Part shown: in pieces, positions 7,572-18,100 of the stretch
How the letters are laid out: every line of letters starts with the position of its first letter
Numbering within the stretch: the stretch's first letter is position 1
Assembly: GCA_002067045.1 (NCBI GenBank)
Contig: MVPZ01000201.1
Coordinates: 1 to 24,670, forward strand
From: Methanomassiliicoccales archaeon PtaB.Bin134
Lineage (GTDB): Archaea > Thermoplasmatota > Thermoplasmata > Methanomassiliicoccales > UBA472
Reading direction: 5' to 3'
Length of the DNA stretch: 24,670 nucleotides
The notes under the pieces: model-generated
Database searches by the model: none
What the model was told of the DNA's origin: nothing
Seen by the model: the letters and a program-made list of their open reading frames with translations, nothing else
Position numbers and translations under genes: made by a program

Positions 7572-7686
7572 GGGCACACCCGTTCCTGCATCAACGATCA
7601 CGCTGGTTCACATGACCGAGAACCGCGATCCGCATGGATCCCCTCTCTTTCAGAACGCATACCGCAAAGCGGGCATCATGAGCATG

Positions 7687-7692
7687 AAAAAA
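7687..7692 (-). terminator. Oligo-T terminator candidate of the giant gene
   Basis: On the minus strand, a TTTTTT run begins 21 bases past the TAG stop, flanked by further T-rich sequence. Archaeal RNA polymerase terminates at such runs. The 7572-7712 gap between the convergent genes holds nothing else I can name. Confidence 0.4.
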
Positions 7693-7712
7693 GGAAATGG
7701 AAGGGGTTTGGC

Positions 7713-10700
7713 CTATCTCTTTCGGAGGACCAGCACGATGGCCGCGGCCGCCCCGGCCAGCCCCAGGATGCCCATTATCAGCCCCAGGTCATAGAGCAGT
7801 CCGGGCTGGGCCTCGCCGGTTATGACCGCCAGGGGGACCCCGGTGGCCGCCGTGGCGGACATCTCGCCCTCCCCGGCCTGGCTCACCGCCACCACCCAGT
7901 AGGAGTATTCGACACCAGGTTCCACCGAGGCGTCCACGAAGGTGGTGGCGCTCGATGGCACCGATGCCAGCAGCTGCGGCTGCTCTCCGGCCTCTGCGCG
8001 GTAGACGAGGTATCCGGTGACCGGGGAGCTGCCCTGCTCCTGCGGGGCGTTCCAGGAAAGGGCCACCCGGCCCTGCCCGGGTTCGGCCTCCGCGGCCACC
8101 GCTCCCGGGGCCTCCAGCCGCACCAGGGATGCGCTCAGCACCATGGAGGCCGGGCTCTCTCCCCACCGGTTCAGCGCGGCCACCCAGTAGTAGTAGGTGC
8201 TGCCCATGGACACGGCGCTGTCGGTGTATGCGGTGGTGCCCGCGGGCAGGGTGACCAGCAGCTGACGGGCCAGGGGGGTGGTCCCGCGGTAGATGCTGAA
8301 GCCGCTCAGGGGTGCGTCACCATCGTCCGCCGGGGCGCTCCAGGTCACCGCTATGCTGGCATTCCCGCCGATCGCCGAGATGATGGTGGGGGTTCCCGGA
8401 ACCTCGGTCCCCACCGAGTCATCCCAGGAGGCCATTGCCATGGCGGCGTTGGAGGTCAGTCCCTCGCCGAAGGCGTTCACCGCGGTCACCGTGTAGGTGT
8501 AGTTGGTCCCGGAGAGGACGTTCCCGTCGCTGTACGAAAGGCCGGTGACGGTGGCGATCAGCACATTCCCCGCCGCTCCCGGCGAGCGATAGACGCGGTA
8601 TCCGAGTATGGTCGATCCGCCGTCCTCTGGGGCGGTCCAGCTCAGATCTATGCGGTCCAGCTTGCCCTGCACCGTCAGCTCGGGGGATCCGGGCGCGGTG
8701 CCCGGGGTGGCCGCGACGCTGCGATTCAGCCCCTCGGAGCCGCCGATGAAGCAGCGCACCTGGTAGAGGTACTCCACGCCGTTGCTGACGTTGCGGTCGA
8801 CGAAGATGCCTCCGGAAACGTTGCCCAGAAGTACGAAGTCACCGCCGTCGGCGCGCAGGACGAGGAAGCCGTCCACGTCCAGGCCCTCCATGGGGTCCCA
8901 GGTCAGGGTCACCATGCGGTCACCCACGGAGGCCAGCAGGTAGGCCGGGGCCGGAAGGCCCTGGACGTCCGCGGCGGGGAGGGTGGCGTTCAGCCTTGGC
9001 GATTCCGCTCCGGGGCCCCAGGCGTTTACCGCCACCACCCAGTAGGTGTGCGGCATCCCGGCCATCGCGGAGTGGTCCGCGAACCCCGGGGAGGCCACGG
9101 TGGCCAGCAGGACGGTGGTCCCGTTGAGGCTGCGGTGCACACGGTAGCCGAGCACGGCAGCGCCTCCGTCATCGGCAGGTGCGCTCCAGAAAAGGACCAT
9201 GGAGGAGCTGAGGGCCTGCAGGGTGAAGTTCCCCACGGCCCCGGGGGCCCTTCCCGGCGTGGCCAGGGCCGCGGAGGAGTTGCCGCTCTCCCCGCCTTCG
9301 TTGAAGGCGCTGACGCGGTAGGAGTAGGCGACCCCGTTGAGTGCGTTTCCGTCCACGTATCCCGCGGAGGCGGTGGTGGCCACAATAACGTAACCGCTAC
9401 CGTCGTCCCGGTGGACATGGTAGCCGGTGGCACCCTCGGAAGGGTCCCACTCCAAGGTCACCGCGGAATCCGCGGCCATGGCCCGCAGCCCTTCAGGCGC
9501 CTGGGGGGGCAGGACGATGCCCAGCGTGGCCTGGAAGGTCGATCCCAGCTCTCCCACGCCGTATTGGTTGCTGGCCCGAAGGGCGTAGAACGTTCCAGCC
9601 GTTCCGGTGACGTCCAGGTACCCGGCGGCTCCGCCGTCGAGGATGGCGATCAGCACCATGCCCTCCGGGGCGGCGCCGCGGTACAGCAGGAACTCCTCGG
9701 CAGCGGTGGAGCTCTCCGGCATGTGCCAGGTCAGCAGCACGCCGTCCTCAAGCTGCACCGCGGAATCGATGACCGGGGCCTCCGGGGAGGCCATGGGCAG
9801 CGTGATCGCCGCCTCGGCGGACCAGGCCCCCTCTCCGCTGGCGGTCACCGCGCTGACCCGGTATCGGTATTCCGTGCCCGGCATCGCGGTGGCGTCCAGG
9901 TATCCCATGGTCCCGGAGGGGACCAGGGCCAGGTAGCTCATCCCCGTTCCGCCGTCGCGATAGACCTTGTAGCCGGCGATCCCGGAACCGCCATCGTCCG
10001 CGGGGGCACTCCAGTTCAGCTGCACCCGGCCATCGGAGTCGATGGCCAGGAGGTCCCGCGGGGCCGAGGGCAGCCCGGGCACGGCCCTGGCCGGAAGGCC
10101 GGGCTCACCCTCGCCGGCCTTGTTCACCGCGCTCACCCGGTAGAAGTAGACCACGCCGTCCACGGCGCTCAGGTCCTGATAGGTCAGCGATGAACTGTTC
10201 CCTATCCAGGTCCACTCGCCGTCGATCTCCATGCGGTAGATGCTGTAGGACGAGGAGGCGTTCCCCCCGTCCTCACTGGGGGCCATCCAGGCCAGCGATA
10301 CCGAACCGGCGCTGCCGGCCGCCGTCAGGTTCCCGGGCGCACCAGGCACCGTGGCCGGCGTCTCCAGTACCGCTGGGGACCACTCCCCATCGCCGACGGA
10401 GTTCAAAGCCCGCACGCGGAAGGAGTACTCCCATCCGTTGGTCAGGCCGGTTATGAGCCAGGAGCGGTCGTCAGCACCGGGATAGGCGAATTGCCCGATC
10501 TGGGCGTGAACGTATTCGATGACATAGCCTGTTAGGGGCGTCCGGCCATCATCAGAGGGCGCCTCCCAGCTGAGCGTAACGTTCGCATCGCCGAAGAGCG
10601 CGGCGAGGTTCAGGGGGGCGGATGCCAGGCCGAAGGTGGTGTTCCCCACCACGGCCGAGGCGCTCCCGTTCCCGGCCTGGTTGAAGGCCGTCACCGCGTA

Positions 10701-13700
10701 ATAGTACGTCTCATCGTCCCCCACCAGGAGGTCCGTGTAGGAGACCACCGCGCCCACCACGTCGTACTGGGCTAGCCCGCCTGGCGAAGCCCCTCTCCAG
10801 ATGACGTAGCCGAGCACGGCCGCCCCTCCATCATCCGCGGGAGCGGTCCAAGAGAGCTGAAGGGACCTCAGCGCCCCCTCCACGGCTAACCCGGTCGGCG
10901 CGTCCGGCACGTCGCAGGGTGTGGCCGAGACCAGTTCGCTCATCACCCCCTCCTCCAGGCTGACGAACGCGGAGACGCGGTAGTAGTAGGTGGTCCCCAG
11001 GGTCACCGAGGTGTCGTTGTACCAGCGGACCTCGCTGGAGTCCAGAAGGACCAGGGCGCCCGGGGATGTCCCGCGGTAGATGCGGTATCCGTCCACGCCC
11101 CCGATGAAGTCGTAGTCAAGCTCTCCCCAGCTCAGGTTGACGTGGTCCGGACCTACCGAGCATTCCAGGCCTGCGGGGGGGCCGAAGGGATGCACCAGTG
11201 GACACGGGTCCAGCACGCCTAACTCCGAGGAGTAGGGGAGGTCCACCACCCCATCGCCATCATCGTCCGGGGCGGTCCAATCCGACCAATGGTTGCCGGA
11301 TCCGTCCAGGCTCCAGGTGAAGGAGCCATATTCGTCCGAGGCCTGCACCGTGGCGTAGGTGAAGGTCCCATCGTTCTGATTGTTCCCCTGGAAGTGGTTC
11401 AGGTGTATGACCACCGCATCCGACCCGCCCTCGTTCTGTACGGCGAAGGCCTGGTTGCCCAGGAACGCGTTCAGGGTCACCTCGACGTCCGTGTTGTCGA
11501 AGCCCAGCACCAATCCGTGCTCCAGGTTCGCGGAGACGTTGTTGCCTATCATCTCCACGTTGCCGGCCTGGTCCATCCTGGCCCCGTGCTGGTTCCCCAC
11601 CAGGGAGTTGTTCCTGACCGAGAGGCCGGTGGTGCCGAAGGCGTACAGCCCGCGGTAGAAGCCGCTCAGGAGGTTGCCCTCCATCAGCGTGGCGGAACCG
11701 TACTCGATGGAAATGCCGTCCGACATGTACGTTCCGTTGGCGGTGTTGTTGCGCACCACCGCCCCGTCGCTGCGCTCCAGGGCCAGGAAGGAGTATACGC
11801 TTACGCCCACGATGTCCTCCAGCAGGCAGTCGTCAGAGTAGGAGATGCGCACGGCCTCGCCGCCGCGGAACTCGCAGCCCCGCACCACCAGGCCGGAGCA
11901 GTCATAGGCGTCGATGCCCACCGGGCATCCCCCGAATAGGCACCCCTCGGCGGATATCGGCACCGAGTACTGCATCCTGATGGCGGTGAGGGTGCCATTG
12001 AAGGCGCAGTCGTCCACGTGCACCCCGTATCCGTAGGAGATGTGCATCCCTCTCCCCATCGCCCCGTCGAACAGGCAGTTCGCCACGTCCACCTGCCCGG
12101 TCTCCAGGACCAGGCCGTGGCCCTCGACCCCCAGGAAATCGCAGTCCTCGAAGCGACCGTTGAACACGTCCCAGAGGTCCACGCGATCGCCGAAATCCAT
12201 CGACATGCCCATGTAGAAGGTGCAATTGCGGACCACAAAGTACGAGACGGTGTGCCATATCTGGATGCTGTATCCCCAGCCCTGCCCGTCAATGACCAGG
12301 TCCTCGATGAGGTAGGGGTTCCCGGCGCTCCCGTCCCCCGGCCAACCGTGGGCCGTGGCGGCGTCGGCGAACTCCTGGTCGCTGTGTATGGTGATCGGCC
12401 CGGAGTTGGACATCGGGTATGGCTGATAGTACACCTCCAGGATGTCCGAGGGGTCCCCCAGCATGCCGTACTCGTTGAAACCGAGCACGGCGAAGTAATA
12501 GGTCATGCCGTTCTGCAGCATGAAGTTCACCAGGAATTCCAGCTCGTCGTAGGTCTGACCTGCCTCCCACATGCTCTGAAGGTCGGGCACATCGCCCATG
12601 TACACGTAGTATCCGGTGAGGGTGGAGTTGCCCAGGTCCTGCGGGGCGGTCCAGCTCAGCTGGATGTGGTAAGGGGTCAGCTCATGGGTGAGGTTCTCCG
12701 GGGCGGAAGGGCCCTCTATCCGGGGTCCGTAGGGAAGCTGGTAGCCGTAGCTGATGTACCCCGGGCTGCTGGACCTGCCGATGCGGACGTTGTAATCCAC
12801 ATAGCCGTCCTCGTCCATGTCGATGTTGGGCAGGTGGCTCCAGCCGTTGCCCCAGTACCGCTCCCCCTCGTAGACGCTCCATCTGTTGTTCGAACCCAGG
12901 TCGTAGCACTGGTAGGTGAGGACGTTCAGTCCGGTGAGGCCGCGGTTCTGCAGGAATGTGTTGTTGCAGATCCGCCAGTCGGAGGCGTCGACGGCCAGGT
13001 ATATCCCATGGTTCAGGTTGTTGGCGATGTGGTTGCCCCGGATGCTGGTAAGCCATCCTCCGTTCCCGTGGAGGCCGTACTCCGTGTTGTTCTCCAGCAG
13101 GCAGCCCTCCACGGTGAGCGGCTGGTCATGGTTCGAATCCTGGGACACCCTCACGCCCATGAGGTTCCAGGACAGGTTCGATCCGATGACCTGTCCCTGT
13201 ATGGAATTGGTCAGGTACAGGCCGTAGTTCACGTTGTGGGAGGCCTCGACCGCCTCGATGGTGGTGGAGTCCGAGCCGCTGAGGTACATACCCGAGTCCG
13301 TGCAGTGGCTGTAGCTGCCGCCCAGCACGAAGGTGGCGTGCCCGCCGCTGACCACCAGCCCCTGCTGGCAGCGATCGGCGGTGCAGTTGCCGATGAAGGT
13401 CAGCTGGGAGTCGAATAGGCTCAGGCCCACCTGGCTGTCATCGCAGTCATTGCCCTCCAGCACGGAGTAGTGGACCTGGGAGAGGACGATCCCGATGTCG
13501 CACATTCTGCAGCTGTTGTTCACCAGCACCACAGGATCGGTCGAACCTCCCCCGTTCTGGACGAAGATGCCCCTCAGGGTGCAGAGGTCGACGTCGTTGC
13601 CCTCGATCAGCACGTCATAGCAGCTATCGATCCAGATCCCGTTCTCGAAGCCGTTCATAACATTCCCGGAGATCAGCAGGCTGGGGGACTCGGTGGCCAA

Positions 13701-15074
13701 TATCCCCCTGACCACAAGCCCTGCCGCGGTGTTGTCGGTCAGGCGTACGAACCGGTCCGCCCATCCTCCCCGGTATACGTCTATCGCGGTCTGACCCACA
13801 TTGTCCACTGCGTTGTGGTGCACCGTGGCGTTCTGGCAGTCGTAAACCCTTATGCCGATGGAGAAGGTCCCCGTCACCGTGTTGTCAGATGCGGTGGCGT
13901 TCTCGCAGAGCTGCATATCGATGCCGCCGAAGGCCTCCGCGACCGCCTCAAGCCAGTTCCCATACACGGTGACGTTCGCGCTGTTCAGGACTATGACGGC
14001 GTATCCGGAGGCGATCTCGACTTGGTTCCCCTGGACCATCAGGTCCCCGCCCCAGATGCTGATGCCGCTGACGGAATCCCTGATGATATTGTCGGCCACC
14101 AATCCTCCCTCGGCGTTCAACTCCATTCCATAGTTCGTGCAGTTGATGGCCAGGTTCCTCTCCACAACCACTCCGGTGCACGAGAACAGCCTGATGGCGG
14201 ACACGGTGTCATTTATCACATTGTCCCGAACCCATAACCCCGCGCACTCCTCGGCAACGATCCCATACCCTGACAGCCCATCGATGTCCATCCCCGATAT
14301 CGTTAGGTCCGACGTATACGCGCAGTGGATGCCCATGGCCCCGGCCTTGATGCTAGTGTCACGGATGGTCACATCGCTGCATTCGTCAAGATACGCCCCG
14401 TACTGCGATTGCGTGTCCAGGGTGAGGTTGTTCAGGACAACGCGGATGGTGCGCTCGACATGCAACCCCTTGTCGCACCCGATTATCTCCGTGTGGTTGA
14501 TCGTGACGTTCTCCGAGCCCTGAACGAAAAGACCGTAGGTGGTCCCCGCCGCCATGCCGTCCATGAAGCAGTTCTCGACGGACATGTTCGACGAATCCCT
14601 CACCCAAGCTCCAGAGATGGTGATGTTGCTGAGGTCGTTCCGGGCCAGCAGGCAATGGTCCGACATGTGGCTGATGATGCCCCATTCGCAGCTGTGGAAG
14701 CGGCAATCGACGACCGTCACGTTCGAGGAGCCCTGCAGGTATACCGCGCCGCCTCGCAGGTCGTCGTTGAGGTAAGAGCAGTTGTGGAAGGTACAGTTCT
14801 CCAGGCGGACATGGGAGTCGGTGTCCCTGAGCCAGATGCCGTAGCCAGCGCCGGTGCATTCGATGTTGTAATCGGCGAACACGTACGGGTCGGCCTCCGT
14901 GCCGCTGCCGGTGCATTCCCCGTCCACGGCCGCCTGCGCCAGTTCGGCGTCCCCAGCGTAATCCAGCGGACCGCTGTCCGCCGCCGAGGCGTTCCCCGGT
15001 AAAAGGACCAGTACGACCACGATCAATCCTAGCAAACCCAATAACCCTACAGCTGCAGCTCTTCCACCCGACAT
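7713..15074 (-). CDS. Giant surface protein: two beta-helix modules, 13 FN3-like domains, C-terminal anchor
   Basis: About 2,453 residues, exported and probably anchored in the cytoplasmic membrane. The start is ATG 15074, with a GGGGGG tract seven bases upstream; a TTG at 15095 would add seven residues. A signal peptide (hydrophobic core at 9-26, cut near ASA-ADSG at about 31) is followed by a NosD/parallel beta-helix module (about 40-785) with many N-C-T/N-N-T turns. Next come one FN3-like domain (about 788-880), a second beta-helix module (about 893-1290) and twelve tandem FN3-like domains (about 1296-2410). The C-terminus is a single membrane helix (about 2429-2450) ending in RKR. Both helix modules end with an N-x-W-S and Asp-rich DxDxDG cap. 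Binding of polysaccharide, mucin or host cells is plausible for such proteins but not shown. No interruption was seen. Confidence 0.9.
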   Translation of the reverse strand: MSGGRAAAVGLLGLLGLIVVVLVLLPGNASAADSGPLDYAGDAELAQAAVDGECTGSGTEADPYVFADYNIECTGAGYGIWLRDTDSHVRLENCTFHNCSYLNDDLRGGAVYLQGSSNVTVVDCRFHSCEWGIISHMSDHCLLARNDLSNITISGAWVRDSSNMSVENCFMDGMAAGTTYGLFVQGSENVTINHTEIIGCDKGLHVERTIRVVLNNLTLDTQSQYGAYLDECSDVTIRDTSIKAGAMGIHCAYTSDLTISGMDIDGLSGYGIVAEECAGLWVRDNVINDTVSAIRLFSCTGVVVERNLAINCTNYGMELNAEGGLVADNIIRDSVSGISIWGGDLMVQGNQVEIASGYAVIVLNSANVTVYGNWLEAVAEAFGGIDMQLCENATASDNTVTGTFSIGIRVYDCQNATVHHNAVDNVGQTAIDVYRGGWADRFVRLTDNTAAGLVVRGILATESPSLLISGNVMNGFENGIWIDSCYDVLIEGNDVDLCTLRGIFVQNGGGSTDPVVLVNNSCRMCDIGIVLSQVHYSVLEGNDCDDSQVGLSLFDSQLTFIGNCTADRCQQGLVVSGGHATFVLGGSYSHCTDSGMYLSGSDSTTIEAVEASHNVNYGLYLTNSIQGQVIGSNLSWNLMGVRVSQDSNHDQPLTVEGCLLENNTEYGLHGNGGWLTSIRGNHIANNLNHGIYLAVDASDWRICNNTFLQNRGLTGLNVLTYQCYDLGSNNRWSVYEGERYWGNGWSHLPNIDMDEDGYVDYNVRIGRSSSPGYISYGYQLPYGPRIEGPSAPENLTHELTPYHIQLSWTAPQDLGNSTLTGYYVYMGDVPDLQSMWEAGQTYDELEFLVNFMLQNGMTYYFAVLGFNEYGMLGDPSDILEVYYQPYPMSNSGPITIHSDQEFADAATAHGWPGDGSAGNPYLIEDLVIDGQGWGYSIQIWHTVSYFVVRNCTFYMGMSMDFGDRVDLWDVFNGRFEDCDFLGVEGHGLVLETGQVDVANCLFDGAMGRGMHISYGYGVHVDDCAFNGTLTAIRMQYSVPISAEGCLFGGCPVGIDAYDCSGLVVRGCEFRGGEAVRISYSDDCLLEDIVGVSVYSFLALERSDGAVVRNNTANGTYMSDGISIEYGSATLMEGNLLSGFYRGLYAFGTTGLSVRNNSLVGNQHGARMDQAGNVEMIGNNVSANLEHGLVLGFDNTDVEVTLNAFLGNQAFAVQNEGGSDAVVIHLNHFQGNNQNDGTFTYATVQASDEYGSFTWSLDGSGNHWSDWTAPDDDGDGVVDLPYSSELGVLDPCPLVHPFGPPAGLECSVGPDHVNLSWGELDYDFIGGVDGYRIYRGTSPGALVLLDSSEVRWYNDTSVTLGTTYYYRVSAFVSLEEGVMSELVSATPCDVPDAPTGLAVEGALRSLQLSWTAPADDGGAAVLGYVIWRGASPGGLAQYDVVGAVVSYTDLLVGDDETYYYAVTAFNQAGNGSASAVVGNTTFGLASAPLNLAALFGDANVTLSWEAPSDDGRTPLTGYVIEYVHAQIGQFAYPGADDRSWLITGLTNGWEYSFRVRALNSVGDGEWSPAVLETPATVPGAPGNLTAAGSAGSVSLAWMAPSEDGGNASSSYSIYRMEIDGEWTWIGNSSSLTYQDLSAVDGVVYFYRVSAVNKAGEGEPGLPARAVPGLPSAPRDLLAIDSDGRVQLNWSAPADDGGSGIAGYKVYRDGGTGMSYLALVPSGTMGYLDATAMPGTEYRYRVSAVTASGEGAWSAEAAITLPMASPEAPVIDSAVQLEDGVLLTWHMPESSTAAEEFLLYRGAAPEGMVLIAILDGGAAGYLDVTGTAGTFYALRASNQYGVGELGSTFQATLGIVLPPQAPEGLRAMAADSAVTLEWDPSEGATGYHVHRDDGSGYVIVATTASAGYVDGNALNGVAYSYRVSAFNEGGESGNSSAALATPGRAPGAVGNFTLQALSSSMVLFWSAPADDGGAAVLGYRVHRSLNGTTVLLATVASPGFADHSAMAGMPHTYWVVAVNAWGPGAESPRLNATLPAADVQGLPAPAYLLASVGDRMVTLTWDPMEGLDVDGFLVLRADGGDFVLLGNVSGGIFVDRNVSNGVEYLYQVRCFIGGSEGLNRSVAATPGTAPGSPELTVQGKLDRIDLSWTAPEDGGSTILGYRVYRSPGAAGNVLIATVTGLSYSDGNVLSGTNYTYTVTAVNAFGEGLTSNAAMAMASWDDSVGTEVPGTPTIISAIGGNASIAVTWSAPADDGDAPLSGFSIYRGTTPLARQLLVTLPAGTTAYTDSAVSMGSTYYYWVAALNRWGESPASMVLSASLVRLEAPGAVAAEAEPGQGRVALSWNAPQEQGSSPVTGYLVYRAEAGEQPQLLASVPSSATTFVDASVEPGVEYSYWVVAVSQAGEGEMSATAATGVPLAVITGEAQPGLLYDLGLIMGILGLAGAAAAIVLVLRKR
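7845..11190 (-). repeat. Twelve tandem FN3-like domain repeats
   Basis: Units of roughly 270-290 bases encode domains that open with a P-x-x-P/A-x-x-L linker. This is followed by a strand ending in L-S-W-x-A-P-x-D-D-G-G, then Y-x-V/I-Y-R and a final T-x-Y-x-Y-x-V-x-A-x-N motif. Copies are clearly diverged at protein level. A thirteenth, separate copy lies at about 12430-12715, between the two beta-helix modules. Confidence 0.85.
11200..14985 (-). repeat. Two right-handed beta-helix modules (PbH1-type coils)
   Basis: The first module spans about 14985-12730 and the second about 12400-11200. Short coils of 22-25 residues recur with patterns such as V-x-x-N-x-x-x-x-x-x-x-G-I. Each module starts with a similar N-cap (A-x-A-A...G-x-G-S/T...PY-x-I/F) and ends with an Asp-rich DxDxDG segment, near 12805-12830 for the first and 11240-11270 for the second. 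Confidence 0.75.
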
Positions 15075-15126
15075 CGCAGAACCCCCCGGATCCAAGTGGC
15101 CGACTGATGGCCATGACGGGCATATC

Positions 15127-15134
15127 TAATTTAT
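15127..15134 (-). promoter_or_regulatory. TATA-like box of the giant gene
   Basis: ATAAATTA on the minus strand. The expected transcription start is near 15105, giving a leader of about 30 bases before ATG 15074. The 15075-15169 gap to carB also holds a short T-run (TTTT), so separate transcription from carB is likely but not certain. Confidence 0.4.
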
Positions 15135-15169
15135 CCAAGTATTTGGAAAATTGATGGTCCTAAAGGGTT

Positions 15170-18100
15170 TCAGTGGTAGGACCTGATGTCCCGGACCTTC
15201 AGGTCGCCCTGCCTGGCGCGCTTGATGGCGCATACCGTGGCCTTGGCCCCGTGCACTGTGGTCAGGAAGGGTATCTCCAGCTCCACCGCCAGGCGCCTCA
15301 TCATGTACCCGTCGCGGCGCGAGCCCGACGAGTACGTGGGGGTGTTGATGATCAGGTTGATCTCCCCGCGGCGCATCAGGCCCAGGGCGTCGGGCGCCAC
15401 GTTCTCGGCCACCTTGTAGACGGTGGTGACCGGAACCCCGTTGCTGCGCAGGTACGTCGAGGTGCCCTTGGTGGCGTAGATGGCGAAGCCCATCTCGTGC
15501 AGGTCCCTCACGATGGGAAGTATCTCCGCCTTGTCCGCGTCGGAGACGGTGGCGTAGACCCCGCCCTGCATGGGCAGCTTGTTCCCGGCGGACACCAGGG
15601 CCTTGTAGACCGCGGCGCCGTAGTTCTTGTCGATGCCCATGACCTCCCCGGTGCTCTTCATCTCCGGGCCCAGGATGGAGTCCACGCCCACCAGCTTCAG
15701 GAACGGGAACACGGACGCCTTCACGGCCACGTGTTCGAACCTGGCCACGCCCACGTGCCCCAGGCCCCTGAGGGACTCGCCGAGCATCACCTTGGTGGCC
15801 AGCTTGGCCAGCGGAACCCCGATGGCCTTGGAGATGAAGGGCACGGTGCGGCTGGCCCGCGGATTGGCCTCCAGCATGTATACCTCCTCGTCCTTCACCG
15901 CCAGCTGCAGGTTCATGCAGCCCTTGACCTGCAGTGCCAAGGCCACCTGGTTGGTGATCTCCACCACCCTCTCCATCACCTGGGGGGAGATGGTCTGGCA
16001 GGGCAGGACCATGGTGGCGTCTCCGGAATGCACCCCGGCCTCCTCGATGTGCTCCATTATTCCGCCAATGAACACGTCCCGGCCGTCGCAGACCACATCC
16101 ACGTCCAGCTCCCGGGCGTGCGTGAGGTACTTGTCGATGAGCACCGGATGCTTCTTGGAGACCTTGACCGCGGTGGCCACGTACTGCTTCAGCTCATCCT
16201 CGGTGTAGATGATCTCCATGCCCCGGCCGCCCAGCACGTAGGAGGGCCGCAGGAGCACGGGATAGCCGATGCGGTCCGCGTGGGCCTTGACCTCCTCGTA
16301 GGAATGGCCGGTGCCGGAATCCGGCTGGGCGATGTTCAGCTCCCTCATCAGAGCGGACCAGCGCTTGCGGTCCTCGGCCACGTCCATCATGTCCGGGGAG
16401 GTTCCCAGCACCTTGCACCTGTGGCCCTTGAGCGCCGCCTCCAACGGAACGGCCAAGTTGACCGAGGTCTGCCCGCCGAACTGCAATATGACCCCGTCGG
16501 CGTCCTCCTTCTCAATGACGTTGAGCACGTCCTCCAGGGTCAGCGGCTCGAAGTACAGGCGGTCGGAGATGTCGTAGTCCGTGGAGACGGTCTCCGGGTT
16601 GTTGTTGACCACCACGGCGTCCACGCCCTGCTCCTGGCAGGCCATCACGCCGTGCACGCAGCAGTAGTCGAACTCGATCCCCTGGCCGATGCGTATGGGC
16701 CCGGAGCCGACGATGACCACCTTCCGGTTGCCGGAGGGCGGCACCTCGCACTCCGTGCCGTAGGTGGAGTAGAAGTAGGGGGTCTGGGCGGCGAACTCCG
16801 CGGCGCAGGTGTCCACCATCTTGTAGGTAGGCAGTATCCCGTTCTCCAGCCTGGCCTGCCTCACGGAGGCCTCCGGCCTCCTGGAGAACTTGGCGATGCT
16901 CTCGTCCTGGAAGCCCATGCGCTTGGCCCGGCGTATGAGCTCGGGGGTCAGCGGGCCGGCGGTCAGCTCCCTCTCCATGCTGACGATGTTCCGGACCTTG
17001 CGAACAAAGAAGGCGTCCCACTTGGTGAGGTCAGCGACCCTCTCCACGGTCCATTCCCGGCGCAGCGCCTCGGCGATGGCGTACAGCCGCTTGTCCGAGG
17101 GGGCGACCAGCTCGGCCTCCAGCTCCTGGTCGTTCCAGATCTCCGGTTCCAGGTCTATGCGGTCCGTCTCCAGCGAGCACACCGCCTTCATCAGGGTCTC
17201 CTCGATGGTGCGGCCGATGGACATGACCTCCCCGGTGCTCTTCATCTGCGTGCCGATCTTGGTCTCCACGGTGCGGAACTTGTCGAAGGGCCAGCGGGGG
17301 ATCTTCGCCACCACGTAATCGATGGTGGGCTCGAAGGCCGCGTAGGTCTTCCCGGTGATCTTGTTGGGGATCTCGTCCAGGGTCTTGCCCACGGCGATCT
17401 TGGCCGCCACCCTGGCGATGGGGTACCCGGTGGCCTTGGAGGCCAGGGCCGAGGAGCGGGAGACCCGGGGGTTGACCTCTATCACCCGATACTCCCGGTT
17501 GGCCGGGTTGTAGGCGAACTGCACGTTGCAGCCTCCCTCTATGCCCAGGGCACGGATGATCTTGATGGACGCGGTCCTCATCCTCTGATGGTCCTCGTCG
17601 TTGATGGTCTGCAGCGGGGCCACCACGATGCTCTCGCCGGTATGGATGCCCATGGCGTCCAGGTTCTCCATGGTGCAGATGATGATGCAGTTGTCCTTCT
17701 TGTCCCGCATCACCTCGTACTCCAGCTCCTTCCAGCCCAGCACGCTCTCCTCTATCAGCACCTGCCGGATGCGCGAGTAGATAAGGCCGCGGCCGGTGAT
17801 GGGCACCAGCTCCTCCTCGTTGTGGGCGATGCCCCCGCCCGTGCCTCCCAGGGTGTAGGCCGGCCGGATGAGCGCCGGGTATCCGCCTATCTGCTCCACG
17901 GCCCTCTTGGCGTCCTCTATGCTGGTGACGGTGACGCTGCGCGGTATCGGTTCGCCGATCTGCAGCATGGTCTCCCGGAACAGCTCCCGGTCCTCAGAGA
18001 GGGCGATGGCCTTGGGCTGAGTACCGAGCAGACGGCAGTTCAGCCTCTCCAGGTATCCCTTCTCGGCCAGCTCGGAGCACAGGTTCAGGGCGGTCTGCCC

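Noticed and set aside
7612..7794. Small plus-strand ORF between the transporter and the giant gene
   Set aside because: More than a third overlaps the C-terminal anchor coding region on the other strand, there is no Shine-Dalgarno, and the residues are a shadow of that sequence.
12430..14985. Beta-helix coding repeats as a CRISPR-like or minisatellite array
   Set aside because: The periodicity is at protein level only; nucleotide units are not identical, and the reading frame is continuous.
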